DNA of 64,000 nt from Zhengitettix transpicula (Eukaryota > Arthropoda > Insecta > Orthoptera > Tetrigidae). The notes beneath the pieces are model-generated. The model saw nothing but the letters and a program-made list of their open reading frames with translations, was not told where the DNA came from and did not search any database. Every line of letters starts with the position of its first letter. The first letter of the stretch is position 1. Shown in pieces: positions 12,615 through 24,079 of this stretch. The stretch spans positions 61,630,897 to 61,694,896 of the forward strand of contig CM073591.1 in NCBI GenBank assembly GCA_037074705.1, written 5' to 3'. Position numbers and translations under genes: made by a program.

Positions 12615-13567
12615 TGTAAATAATACCGATGTGTTTAATGAAATGATTTTTATAAATTATTTAAGATTTTTATTGTCAGCGTAATATTGTGGCCCAGGCA
12701 TTGTAGGCAACAGTCCGCATTGCATAAGAATGTGGAGTTTTCAGAAGTTATTATTGTCGGCGGCGTTTTTAGGTTGAAAGCTTTGACGACTGTTCAGTGC
12801 ACTCGTCAATAGGAGATGGACTTTACTGGTAGATGTTGGACGGAACGGTTATATAAGGAATATTGGAGACATGTCCGGCAGTCAGTTTGACCGGAAATAT
12901 GGCAAAGTAAAAGTAAAGTTATGGAATATGGTTTTGGAAAGTTGTTAAAGTTAATAAAAGAGATATAACTCAGCGGCGATTTAAAACTGATCTGGTAAAA
13001 CAGTCTGAATGGCTTCATTGTCTGTGGTTACATGCAAATCTGGTTTGTTGTGCTGGCAGAACTGTTGTGCGTAAATTGTGTGTAACTTAAAGCACGTTAT
13101 GGCCTGTTTACTTAAAATCTTTTAAATAATTAGTAAAATGATAAATAATTGGTGAAGTGAATAATTAGTGTTATACGAGAGTTCCTCTGATGTCTGGTAC
13201 GTAATAATATTGTAAACCTGGTATAAAATTCCGTTCAGTCAGATTTTTTCAATTTTCTATAGATTTTTTTTATGTTCGTAATACTCATGTAAATTCAATT
13301 TAATACTTTGTAATGTTTGGTTATATCATTGTGTGCTGTTAGAGGCCCGATAAGCGACCCTGAAGGTTTAAATAATTTGAATAAAGCTGTGGCATCTGTG
13401 TAGAAAGTCTTGTATAAAATCTCTTTAAATATAAATGGTAATTAATGTTTTTGTATTTAAAATGTAATTGATTAAGTTATTTCATTTACCAAATCATAAT
13501 TTGATTACTATATTAATTGGCACCGCAACGTAGTGACTTCATTTGATCTAACTAGTATACTCCACTA
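12615..13567 (+). mobile_element. LTR element L2, head-to-head with L1
   Basis: Begins TGTAAATAATACC at 12615, only 8 bp (ATATATAT) from the 5' end of L1, which points the other way. The LTR end is a decayed GATTACTA near 13510, followed by AATTGGCACCGCAACGTAG (PBS-like, about 13516-13534) and a short stub to the TA-rich site near 13567. It shares with L3 the blocks GGCCCAGGCATTGTA (about 12691), AGAGGCCCGATAAGCGACCC (about 13341) and the PBS-like motif. It has no coding capacity; the small minus-strand frame at 12806-13018 is incidental. The 3' boundary is approximate. Confidence 0.65.
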
Positions 13568-15369
13568 TATATATTCACAAACAGTTCCTTAATTAGTTTA
13601 TTTAACTTTGCATTGAAGTTTTATATGGCCTTTCAAAGCTGAGTTTACAAATTCCACAAACACTGCAAACATTGTCATTCAATTACTGTACTCCACCTTA
13701 TCGTATATTACAATTTCTGCCTTTCGAGCTTGTCTCGATTTTGCTGTCATTCTTGTGTGGTGTTTGTTGTTATTTTTGTGCAGCTAACATTTAGGCGAGG
13801 GCCGTTTTTACACGAAGCGAACGAGAACTACTTAATAGCGACGTTCCAACGCATAACTTGAGCGAGAGGAAAGCAGCTCATAATAACTTTGTGAAAAAAT
13901 TTCGAAAATAAAATATAAACTAATTTTCTAGGTCGTTAAAAAGTCTCTAGCGAAACCTATTAGCTGGCTGACATGCGACTGCCTTCATTAATGCGAGCGC
14001 CTTTAAAAGAAATGGGAACGATTTGTCACAATTGGCCGCATAGACGGAGCTTTTAAAAGGCTTATGCGTCCAATAATGTTAATAAGCTTAGGCATGTAAA
14101 TTGACGAGAGGAGCACATCCTGTTATGACGGGAGGTGTTCTCTGAATATTTTCACCAAATCGGTCGGCGAGCTGGAAAGAATTTCTCTTTTGAACTAAAA
14201 ATTACTTGTCATTTACCTTCTTTTTTTTTCTGGGCGTTTTTGAGATCACGAGTGGCATACTACTGCTTTAACGCATACTATTTTGACGGGTGATCAATTT
14301 TATTCGGCAGAATGTCTTAAGTAGCATGCCAGTTCTGAGTACAAATGTCGGTTTTCAAGAATTTAAAACGCTCCACGTTTAGAACTTAAAATTGTATCCT
14401 TGAATTCTAAACAGACAATATCTGCTTCCTAGCCACGGTAATGAGCGCGGGGAAAATTTATGTTTCGTAGATTTAATGACGCTTTCAGAAAATTAATTTT
14501 TAATAATAATAGTTCCACCACATTCGTTGCTCGAAATATAATTTTTTTTTCTCATAATATATTAATTTAATTAATGGGATAAAGTAGTCATTTAGCGCCA
14601 TGGAGCAGTTAAATTAAGTAATCATGGAGTATTTAATTAACTTTGGTAATACAATTATATAGCTATTGTATGTTTATAAAACAAATTTATTGTTTAGCAT
14701 GAGTTTTATGTTGATTGTAATTTGCAGATGAATATGTTAAAATTAACGAAACCTCTTGTGTCATTTTATTGATTGACATGTAAAATATTTTTCATAAAAA
14801 TAAAGAGGATGAACTATTTTAAATGTTTTATTGCTTTGCAACATATATAATTCAATGTAATAATTATTGCTAAATATCTTATCAAATTAACGTCAGTTTG
14901 GGCTGTATTTTGTCTTTTTAAAACACTTTTAATTATTAAATAACGACGGTTTTCCCGGTGTAATTTATGCACAAACAGTTCTCGGATTTGCACCTGGGTC
15001 AATCATTACCATCTGGTAAGATCTTTGACACACTGTGATACATTTATTAGCCGCCATTTACATTTTAAGAGACCTGTTCATTTTCTCTTTTACAGAAATA
15101 GCGTGTTTATTAACATAATTCAGTTGTGAAGGTATTCCAGTGCTCATTAGTCTCGCAGTAAAATGTGCTATTATATTTGTGTTACCATAATAATATTAAA
15201 ATTCTCCTATTTCATAGTGATCGATTCATTTACTCCGTATATTTACCAGAAGTTTCGTATTGCCCACTCGTTTCCTCCACAGTTTCTACTTTCATACGTT
15301 CTTGATTGTATCAGTTTTCATAATTTCTTCTTTTCTGTGATTTTTCGATTCTAATAAATAAATAAACAT
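13568..15369. other. Spacer; moderately GC patch at 13790-14160
   Basis: Mostly AT-rich and noncoding. The stretch 13790-14160 is less AT-rich and looks non-repetitive (for example CTTTTAAAAGGCTTATGCGTCC near 14052), which would suit a conserved noncoding element, but nothing in the sequence proves it. Open frames at 14814-15002 and 15163-15354 have no recognisable content. Confidence 0.35.
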
Positions 15370-15428
15370 CAGCCACATCCTGTGGGGTAGGGGTCAGCGT
15401 GACTGCCTCGCATCACAGAGTGCATGGA

Positions 15429-15463
<35 letters not shown>

Positions 15464-15480
15464 AACTCTCGTCAAATCAG
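15370..15480 (+). repeat. Possible tRNA-derived SINE head followed by (TG)n(AG)n
   Basis: TGGGGTAGGGGTCAGCGTG followed by ACTGCCTCGCATCAC resembles the A-box region of tRNA-derived SINEs (GTAGGGGTnAGCGTG type). The expected B box is absent; instead a (TG)n run (15429-15444) passes directly into (AG)n (15444-15463). The microsatellite is certain, the SINE reading tentative. Confidence 0.4.
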
Positions 15481-15758
15481 ATCTCCGACAAGGGAAAATG
15501 AGTTCCATTAATGTTTCGCTAATAACCTGAGCCGTTGATGCTACTGTAAATAACTCAATGTTAAAAAAATCATAAACCAATTATAAGGCAGAAAAAATAA
15601 TTTATTAATGTAAATAACGGTAGTCAACTCTGCCCTGTCTATCTAAAAAAATTTTAACATAACTCTGATGAAGAATAAGCGAAGAAACGTTGTTTAATTT
15701 TGCATTAGTAACTGATTAAAAATTGACTGATGTTTATTTATTTGTTTTCTCAATAGTC

Positions 15759-15761
<3 letters not shown>

Positions 15762-15803
<42 letters not shown>
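15762..15803. repeat. (AT)n microsatellite
   Basis: About 21 uninterrupted AT units. The open frame across it (15723-15935) encodes only Tyr-Ile repeats and is an artefact. Confidence 0.95.
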
Positions 15804-15807
<4 letters not shown>

Positions 15808-16139
15808 TTTTCTATTCTATTTCACAAATAAATAGCATGAGTCATGTGTCATTCTATCCCTATTTTTTAATATTTCTCGTTTCATTGTTAAATTTTATCT
15901 TTAGATACATTATTTCATTGCCTTATTTAATATGATCAACATTAGCTTCTAACGTTCTGACCGCTCTGTCTCTTTGATTTTGTTTTAGGTTAGCTCTAAT
16001 GCTCTATTTGCAGTCATTTTTCTGTGTTTTAAATAAAGAATATGAAATCTGTACTGACTCGAGTATAGATTCCAAAGAGTGGAAAATGTATTTCAGAAAG
16101 TTGATGCTATGTGCAGAGGTCCGCGTGACAATACAACTG

Positions 16140-16750
16140 TAAACTTCCATTAACCATGTAGCCATTTGGCCAAATAATTGCAGAATAACCATAAACCCAA
16201 ACAAATCCATCACAGTTCCGTTTTCCCTAAAAACATAATTTACTAACAATATCTATATTAACAACACACCCATTTCAAACCATCAAAACCATAAATATCT
16301 TGGACTAATACTCGATTCAAAACTAACATGGTCCCAACACTCCAGTCACATTAAAAAATCATTAATTACCGCTTTGAAAGACTAAAACCTTTCATTAATC
16401 ATAATTCTCCTCTATCCCTTTCAATGAAAAAACTAGTTTATATATCCCTTATTTGTCCATTATGGAAGTACGACTGTAACAGAACACACGTCAAGAAGAT
16501 CCAAACATCCCAAAATAAAATCATTCTTATATAACAAATTGTCCCTGGTACTTCTCCAATTCCCGCATCCATAGTGGCCTCAATATTTCATATATCCACC
16601 AAACAATAACCAAATACACACTTATTCAGTATAAAAAAGACGTATTTCACCCCAACTGGTTAATAGCCGCTACTGCTGCCTTTCCTCCACCTCCCATCCA
16701 ACATCGTCGATTAAAAAGTAAGAGACCGAGAGACCAAATTAATAATCAAT
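16140..16750 (+). pseudogene. Jockey-type LINE reverse transcriptase, 3' fragment
   Basis: Plus-strand translation across shifts gives pieces of a non-LTR reverse transcriptase C-terminal region. The first is 'RITINPNKSITVPFSL' (about 16185-16230). It is followed by 'KYLGLILDSKLTWSQHSSHI' (about 16290-16350), which matches the jockey-clade 'YLGxxLDxKLTWxxHI' block after the YADD palm motif. Then come remains of the thumb ('KIQTSQNKIIL', about 16500) and the 'VPGTSPIPASIV' region. The palm catalytic motif itself is absent upstream. There are several stops and frameshifts, so it is a dead 5'-truncated copy. A related fragment lies at 55280-55560. Confidence 0.75.
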
Positions 16751-16889
16751 AAAATACGTAAGTACAGGAGGTGAAACAAAATGCTCCATAGGGTACATAT
16801 AGTATAATATAACATCTAACACACCACAACTGTAAAATCTTTAGATTGTAAAGTTTCCTGAATTAAAAAAAACAACCTAGATTGTAAGC

Positions 16890-17370
16890 GTGCTGAGATG
16901 GGTGTGAGCTTGGGAAACATGCCTTCGCCTTTTGGAATCCTCGTCTCCCCTTACTTCCCCTGCGCAAGGGTCGGTAGCGTCAGTATGAATGGCTTCTCAC
17001 CCTCCGTGCCATCGTTTCGGTTTGGGGTAATATAAGGATAGCGCTTCGCCCCAGCTCCATTTCTCAGCACCAATTAGCAAGGGGAGTTCTAGAAATCGCT
17101 GTCTTAATGGCGACACCGGTCCAGCAGATGAATGGTGCCGTAAAAAACCGCCCCCCGGCCTCACCAATCAAGTCAACAGCCCTCTCCTCGTCAGACAGGT
17201 ACGGCTCCGAATACCCTCCTCTCATCTAGCAGTCTTAGTTACTGCTCACAAACGAGTATTTCCTCGGTTTAAGTATGGCAGAGAAGGGATGGACCGAAAT
17301 CGGATTCACTGCAATAACATGCTCAGGGTAAGACTCCGTTCGAAGATTGGAGTTGGCATTCCACTGTACT
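16890..17370. other. GC-richer unique block, unassigned
   Basis: Contains GGTCCAGCAGATGAATGGTG and CCGCCCCCCGGCC near 17117-17160. No frame or repeat family recognised. It may be old repeat or regulatory DNA. Confidence 0.25.
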
Positions 17371-18714
17371 CTGTTGTAAACTTGAAATATGTAGAAAACT
17401 AGTTTTTAACGGCAAAGAAAGTTTGAATCACATCATTCAACCCAAAATATTATTTAATTAACACTGTGCAAATCGCAATGCCCTCAAAGTAAATCAATTC
17501 TCATTCACCATCTCGATGTACCTGTGGTAATTTTGTTCACAGTTTCTCTAAACAATTAATTCCGTTTCGAAATATTGTTACACAGTTTTGTCCATTCTGA
17601 GTTCGTCAAGTTTTTGCATAACGTAAAGTACGTTTCGTATCACAGAGAATATCCCGTATACAAGTCACTAAGATCTGGTGCTTATCCTGATGAGTGCAAA
17701 CAAATGAATACTGGTTTTACTACCAACAGAACAATTAATTTCATCAACATTTTCGTCACTTTCATAAACACATCTTTTACAGAGTTGTTTTGGGCAAGGC
17801 AGCAGCACGAATACGAAGACCGAGAACCTGAGATAACCTTCAGGAACTCTGTGTATGAATGGATGATTAATGAGCTTGTAAATCCTTAACTGAACTCAGG
17901 CGCATAGTTAAATGGAATTTTAAAGAGTGCGCTTCAAACATCAGCGTCTTAAAATCGGTTACTGTTGGACTGGGTTTACACAATTCGGTCGGTGATGGAA
18001 AGTGTATGATTTACTATACTTGAAACAGAAATTTAATGACGAGACGCTGAAAAGAACGCACTGGGAATTGTTATTTATTTCCCCCATTTAGAGTTCTACA
18101 TTGGTACTGAATCCTCGTAAACTGTGGGGGTTTAATATAGATGTGTTCTGGATTCAGTAGCAAGAAGCGCTCCATTTGACTTAGCGACTGTGACAGCATT
18201 GAGGGCAACCAGGTGAGGCCCTTCCTTTGTGCTGCGCATCCCTCTCAAAGACTTTCCTAGAAACGGCTCAATCTGTCGGCATGCGATGCTCCCTGTTGTC
18301 AGCTCACCCACGTCCCTTTTCTTTGCTCTTCCCTTGAGGGGGTTGCAGTTCCCGCGATGGCTTGAAATGCGCGGCACCATTCAGTTCACTGAGCTTGACG
18401 ACGTTTGGGATTTTGTAACGTGTAACTAAATTTAACGATTCAAGTCTTCCGTAAAACTACATGTGTCGTTTGAAGCTGTCCTCCATAATGGATTCGCCAC
18501 ATCTAGTAATACCTCTTCTTCCACGAAATCGTAAAACCAACTGCTCCAACCGCAATTTTCCTTCCGAACATCAACTTGATCTTAACTGATTTATCTCAAA
18601 CACTCTGAATATTTTCAGTAGAATATGAGAATGGTGTGGATATTTTCTACATTCTTCAAAATGTTAAATATAAATGGATCTTGTGTACAGATTAAGAGTT
18701 ATAGTAACATTCGA
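17371..18714. other. Unassigned sequence with GC patch 18160-18410
   Basis: A 104-codon plus-strand frame (17575-17889) and overlapping frames at 18132-18429 are the longest here. None shows a domain, splice context or good start, and I do not call them genes. Confidence 0.35.
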
Positions 18715-18972
18715 TGGTCGACTTGATTCGAGGCCCTGGGAAGCGCTGACGGCGATGGCTTGGCCTGGGAAATGATCGATGGAGGCGAGTCAGGAGCAGA
18801 TGAAGACAGCAGCGCCCTCCTCTCAATCGGCGTGACGTCACGCTCATTCCCGAGGGTAACAAACGACTCTCTTCCTCGGTAAATACAGCCGCCCCGGAAA
18901 ATATCGTTCACAATCCCGCGCCTGACATCACAACCACAACAAATAAGCCGACCAAATAACCCGCAAGACAAA
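18715..18972 (+). promoter_or_regulatory. GC-rich island with CRE and YY1/Pho-like motif (promoter-like)
   Basis: A CpG-containing block in AT-rich surroundings. It has a perfect palindromic CRE, TGACGTCA (18833-18840, core of CGTGACGTCACG), and ends in CAAAATGGCGGC (about 18969-18980), which matches the YY1/Pleiohomeotic consensus at an ATG, an arrangement known from TATA-less housekeeping promoters. No TATA box is evident. A plus-strand promoter is inference. The antisense frame (18699-19019) has no domain and is treated as a shadow of the GC content. Confidence 0.35.
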
Positions 18973-19021
18973 ATGGCGGCCGAATGGAAGTGGAACAGTT
19001 TCTCGGAAATCAAAAGCAATG
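18973..19021 (+). CDS. Possible short first coding exon, unknown product
   Basis: An ATG inside the YY1-like motif (ACAAAATGGCG, A at -3) opens 16 codons reading MAAEWKWNSFSEIKSN, then G|GTATGAG, a weak splice donor at 19022. Without splicing the frame ends after three more codons. I do not recognise the peptide, and no downstream partner exon was found. The call rests only on promoter-like context, start context and a donor-like sequence, so chance is quite possible. Confidence 0.15.
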
Positions 19022-19784
19022 GTATGAGATAACTATTGATTGTCTAATACACGGAAGGGACGACAGGAAATAAATCTAAATTTTAGTAGAACGATAGCAA
19101 AAAACAGTATCGTGGAAGTCAAAATTTTAGAAGTGTTTTAAAATCCATATTTAAAAAAATTAAGAATGTTATGTAAATTAGCCGATATGAAGACAGTGAA
19201 AACAGAATAGAAACACTTTTTGAAGCAAACGGCTGATTTTGCGTCAAGGTAGATTTGTTACAGTTGTTACGCTGTATGAACGAACATAAAAGAAATTCCG
19301 AACGCAGGGAAGTAAAAGTTGTAACAGGATAAAGTGTTCCGATATTTTGAAGGTAACATCACAGACACTGTATACAGACTAGAAACCAAAGAAGCATTTA
19401 AATTTTGCTTGCAAAAGAAAAAAAGTGTAAACGCACAATCCTAATTACTAGTACTAACTTTGTCAAATTAAGGGTGTAAAACTGCCGCCAAGCAACCGTG
19501 GTCCTCAATAATAAATTTAAAAGTAAATGAAGGAGTGAAGCATGGGATGAGAAGGTTTTGAATGGAAACTACTGTGAAAGAGATTGTAGAGAAGTCTAAT
19601 GAAAAGAGGTTACAAATCTAGTGTGAAATTGATTTGAATTATAAAATCAACGTTAGAGGAGAGTTATTATTTGTACTTTGCGTTATTTAGTACGGACCAG
19701 AGCAAGGTGTAGTTGATAGCAGTCCAAAGGAAATGACTTAAACAAGAAGGACGTTGGAATTTTCGAAGGCGCAGCTAGGGGACC
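19022..19784. other. AT-rich spacer, nothing recognised
   Basis: No frame or repeat family seen. Confidence 0.5.
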
Positions 19785-20060
19785 CACATGCCATCAACTC
19801 CGATTAGTCATCGTGGCCCTTCATCTCCGGAGCGGCAACCCGTCGTTCATCCGACGATTCGAAACACTGAACGTTCAATAACGTTCATTGATACCGCTAC
19901 CGGCCATCATTTAGACCACGTCTTCTTCCACAAGCGATTAAATATCGGTAGCGATCAGAAACGAGAAGAGGCAAGAAGTAGCCAATCTTTCCGTTGAGTG
20001 GCTCGCCCCATTAAAACTACCTTAATGCATTTCTTTTTTACCACCCGACTCTACACAAAA
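19785..20060. promoter_or_regulatory. Low-repeat block, candidate conserved noncoding element
   Basis: Balanced base composition and no similarity to repeats in this window. It contains homeodomain-like cores (GATTAGTC near 19803, GCGATTAAATATC near 19935) and a plus-strand frame (19788-19997) with no domain. Regulatory function is inference. Confidence 0.2.
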
Positions 20061-20698
20061 ATCACCTGTCATCCAACAAATTTATGGGAACCGTGAAACG
20101 TTTATTTTCCTTTATTTAGTTTGTAGAGTTTGAAAAGGCGGAAATTTTAGAACAGTCATTCACGTTTTTGTGACAAACCAGGTTTTAGCCATCCGCTCCT
20201 TGCTTCATTAGTAATTTGAAGGAATTTCGAAACATAATTACGACGACATCGTAGCTCCCTCAGATAAAATAACCCTCATCTAACATATAATTTATAACTA
20301 CTTAAAAAACTGATCAAGCATCTCCACCAAACATAGATTTTTTGGAAAACTTTCTCGTTCCAAGATTAATTCCATAATTTTTTTGAGCACCGCAAATAAT
20401 TGTCAGGGGTTTCTAACGTGAATTTTACATAAAACTGTTAGAAATATTAGTTATTTTTCTAGTATCATATCAGAAATGTTGTGTGTTAAAACTGAATCTA
20501 ATCCTACTAATGGAGAACTCGATACTGAATATTTGAAATATTTCTGTGATTTATTATTCTAGTTTCTTCTGTCAATTTATTATTATACGTATCAATTCTT
20601 TAACAGATTAATAAATTAAGTTTGAAAAGTAATTATATCATTTACTATTTGGTTGTTTATTATTTTTTGTCTAGTAATATCAAGTGTGTGATAATAAA
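20061..20698. other. AT-rich spacer, nothing recognised
   Basis: No gene or repeat seen. Confidence 0.5.
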
Positions 20699-20805
20699 TT
20701 TCATAGCTGAATATAATGAGAATAATAATAAAGATAGCCAAATACAGACAAAAGAATGATAATATAAATACCACACAACGTTTCTGGGATCCTTTTCCCT
20801 TTCTT
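20699..20805 (+). mobile_element. Foldback MITE family C, single arm (copy 2)
   Basis: AATAATAAAGATAGCCAAATACAG, then AATATAAATACCACACAACG and TTTCTGGGATCCTTTTCCC. This is one arm of the family C hairpin, including the 'cgtttctgggatcc' block seen at 55760. The complementary arm is missing, so it is a truncated copy. Confidence 0.75.
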
Positions 20806-21409
20806 CACGTACTTTTTTTTAAAATTTCCATAATGAGAATACATGAAAGTCAAACAAATGTTTCCAAAACAATCCATTAAATTTTCTAAAATTTTTATTA
20901 ACAATTTTCTTTTGGCTTGAACCATATGAATATTTAATTTGAAGTCGCGTAACTTCTTGTAATGCTGTCACCAGATTTCGGTAAAATTGTCCTATATTCA
21001 TAACGCCGTTTAACTAGGACCCAATTTCAGGAACTCAGTATTAATATTTAAATTCAAATTAAATGTTCTTATTTTTCAAGCTTAAAAAATATCAATATAT
21101 TTAATTAAATTTATAAAATGAGAGCATCCTTTCAACGTTTTATTGTTCCTCTTATTTCGTTTAGCATTAAAACTCTATAATATTATTATTTATAAATGTA
21201 AATATTTCTAGTTTTTATTAAGACGCTTCAAAGCTGCGTTGTTTAGTTTTTAGTAGACGTTACAATTATTTTTCCTAATATTTTTCTTCTCGTTTTTAAC
21301 TATGCATATTTCGTCAATTTATTTTGTTACATTTTATCCAAATTCGATTTCGTACGTGATTAATTTCATGATAAATAAAATTAAACATAGTTCGTGTGCC
21401 AGTTTGCCG
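20806..21409. other. AT-rich spacer, nothing recognised
   Basis: No gene or repeat seen. Confidence 0.5.
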
Positions 21410-21870
21410 TGACGGTTCCCCAGTTTTGTGAGGGTCCAGAAGGAGTAGGCCGCGTCCAGCGAAGCGTTTTCGGCAAATCTTGGCCGCACCTGTACCTACC
21501 TGGTCATTGTGTAGGCGTCGGGGGGTTTTTACCTCAGTAAGCTGTCACTTCGCGGCCCATTTCACCTCCTCCCCTCACCCCCCACGGGGGGCAACAATTC
21601 CACAGACACCCCCTCCCTCAAGAAAGTTCTTTTCTGAGGAAAGAGAGAAGTTAAGGACTGGACAAAAAAGGGAGAGGAATAAAAGAAGTACGCAGCGTGG
21701 TGCCGGCATTCCAGGGGCAGGGTAAACAAAAGGGCGGCGTCTCAATCAAGTCACAACTGCTGGCTGCCACGGTAATGGGGCTGTTGGCAGGACGCGAGTG
21801 AATTCGAGTAGTAATTGGACCTAAATGAGCAAATGAGAACACCCGGTTACGCTGGGTAGTTATCGGATCA
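21410..21870. promoter_or_regulatory. GC-rich noncoding island
   Basis: CpG-rich with a C-tract (CCCCTCACCCCCCACGGGGGG near 21573). Short frames on both strands carry no domain. It may be regulatory DNA or an unrecognised exon. Confidence 0.2.
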
Positions 21871-21987
21871 ATCAACGTCTGGACCAGCGGAGAATTGTTC
21901 GGTTGTAATTTCCTAACAGGAACCTTGCAGGTATTTTATTCACGTCAGCTCGTAATAGTCTTGGTCTTCATCTCAAAGAAAGCCTTA

Positions 21988-22431
21988 CTACATTTCAAAA
22001 TCTAATCTAATCAAACTGCCAAAGAGATAGTCGTCAGATAATACGGAATGGGTGGGAATACGTACAGTCTCTAGAAGGCATTGAGTAAAATTGTATGAGA
22101 TATCAATTACGGCGTCGAAGAGCAACTTTCTGAACATCCACGCGTGATCGAACAATCGATTTATTTGCCCTTCGAAAGTGATTTCTATGTTCACAGTCGC
22201 ATACAAACACTGGCGCTGCACCATCGGGAAAAGAGCATACACAAATATACACAACAGAAAGTATTTGTTTGCAAACATTTTCGTACAAAGATTTGAAAAT
22301 GGAACCAACTTTCCCCAATTAATATTACAGTAAACACCCGTCTCATCTTCCACCCCAAACCCCTCAGAACAACAAATCAAGAACTCAAGGGCTGGAAAGT
22401 CACTGGACTCTCCACCTACACAAGCTAACAT
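21988..22431 (-). CDS. 147-codon open frame of unknown nature
   Basis: The longest uninterrupted minus-strand frame that does not overlap a recognised repeat. The predicted product has a Cys-rich start and a hydrophobic stretch (about residues 57-73, 'YFLLCIFVYALFPMV'), but no family signature. A second, shifted frame (22103-22318) overlaps. No splice sites, promoter or homologous pieces are evident. Frames of this length occur by chance in 64 kb, so I report it only as an unverified candidate. Confidence 0.12.
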   Translation of the reverse strand: MLACVGGESSDFPALEFLICCSEGFGVEDETGVYCNINWGKLVPFSNLCTKMFANKYFLLCIFVYALFPMVQRQCLYATVNIEITFEGQINRLFDHAWMFRKLLFDAVIDISYNFTQCLLETVRIPTHSVLSDDYLFGSLIRLDFEM

Positions 22432-24079
22432 GTGAATTATTTACCATAATTTTGGTAAATACTTCTAAATTTATGAACCAAACTGTATAATCGAAAAATA
22501 AAAGTTTTTACGAATAAAATAATAATAATAAAATATTGCAGTTGTTAGTTATAGTTGGAATGAAGACGTCGTTGAGTCTGGTGAAGCTTTCAGGTTTTTC
22601 TTTACTTTTTATCATTCTCCATTTTCAATACAGTGAGTCTAAAACTGCAACAGATTCTAATTGAAGACGGTGTTTTTGTTTTACCCATGTCGTACAATAT
22701 TTTGTGTAAAATGAAGTTCAGCAATTTGCGATCCAATTGTTCATAGTGCTTTTTATATATACCACCAGGATAAAATACTGCATCAAGTTAATCAGAATAC
22801 GAATGTCAGGTGATTTCTATTGACTGAGTTAAATGACTGTTGCGGCAACGTTAACATCATGCCCTGCATAATCCCTTATTTTAGTATCATTTATTTTTTT
22901 CCTACATGTGTCGCCTTCATCTATTCATCATAAGCACACCATTACAATTTAATTTAAAATCCAAATTACATCACATTCTGGTTCAATCGTGGAAGAAAGA
23001 AATATCACTTCTTAACACTCGCCTTAAAAGCTAATAGTATCCTCTGTTTGTCTGCAAATGGAGGCCATTTCCGATACTTTGGACCTGGAAAATTTTTGTA
23101 AGGCCGACTTGGTGAGTCGAGTAGACGTGACGAAGTGGCGATGAGCGTGACTGGTGTGTGTAAGATTGAACTATGTAAACTCCAGCGAGGGAGGCTGACG
23201 TTGAGGCATTGTCCTGGACCCACAATGGCTGCCGTCCCGTCCACCATTCATCACGCTCGCTATTTACCCTCTAACGTGCACGTGAGTGGACATCCAACGC
23301 AGGTGCCTCGACACCTCCTCAACGCGTTCCATGCCCGTGAAAAATTACCTTTAATATTTACATGCCTGGTAAAGAACATCGACGAAGGCAAAAGGGTTTG
23401 ACCTGAATAGGACATCTCGTGGAACGGAGTTAAACTGCAGGATAACTGAAAAAATGTGTCAAAGATTGGTCTACACCAGATTTCAGTTCAATGATGATTG
23501 TGTAGTTGAATTAATTAATTTTAAAAGTGATAGATACCTCTTCGCCAATCAGAAAAAGCCACGTCAAAGCGTAGATTAAAAACATACATCTCTCTCACGG
23601 TCAGGGCGATATCCGATCCCTTTCCGTATCTTCTCGTGCTTTTAAAGTGGAGATGTAAAATCTGGAATGACTTTCAGGTAGGTTAAATGTAAAGAGGTTT
23701 GTTATTTAATACTTTAATATATAGATGACGTAATTTATACTGAAGAATAATCAAACAGATTTTTCATTAAAATTATCACTGGGTGTTCTTAATATTTTCT
23801 CTATTTCTATATCTTCAAAGATAATAATAAGTATATTTCATAAACAATCAAACAGTATTTACTAAATTATATCTGTTAATAAAATTTGTTAACGAATACC
23901 AAAAATGTTCCCTCTTGCGCCACTGACAATTTTTCTTAACAGCCACTTGAAGTTGAAATTTTGTCACGCAATAATTTTATTTCTATTGTCCTGTTAAGCA
24001 ATCATTCCCGAACAATGTAGAAATTTATATATTAAATTATTTGAATTAGTCCTCAACGTAGAATTTGGGTTGTATTACA
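22432..24079. other. Spacer with GC patch at 23090-23400
   Basis: AT-rich apart from 23090-23400, which contains overlapping unsupported frames on both strands. Nothing recognisable. Confidence 0.4.

Noticed and set aside
15723..15935. Frame encoding Tyr-Ile repeats
   Set aside because: Translation of the (AT)n microsatellite.
17575..17889. 104-codon plus-strand open frame
   Set aside because: No recognisable motif; expected length by chance in 64 kb of six-frame sequence.
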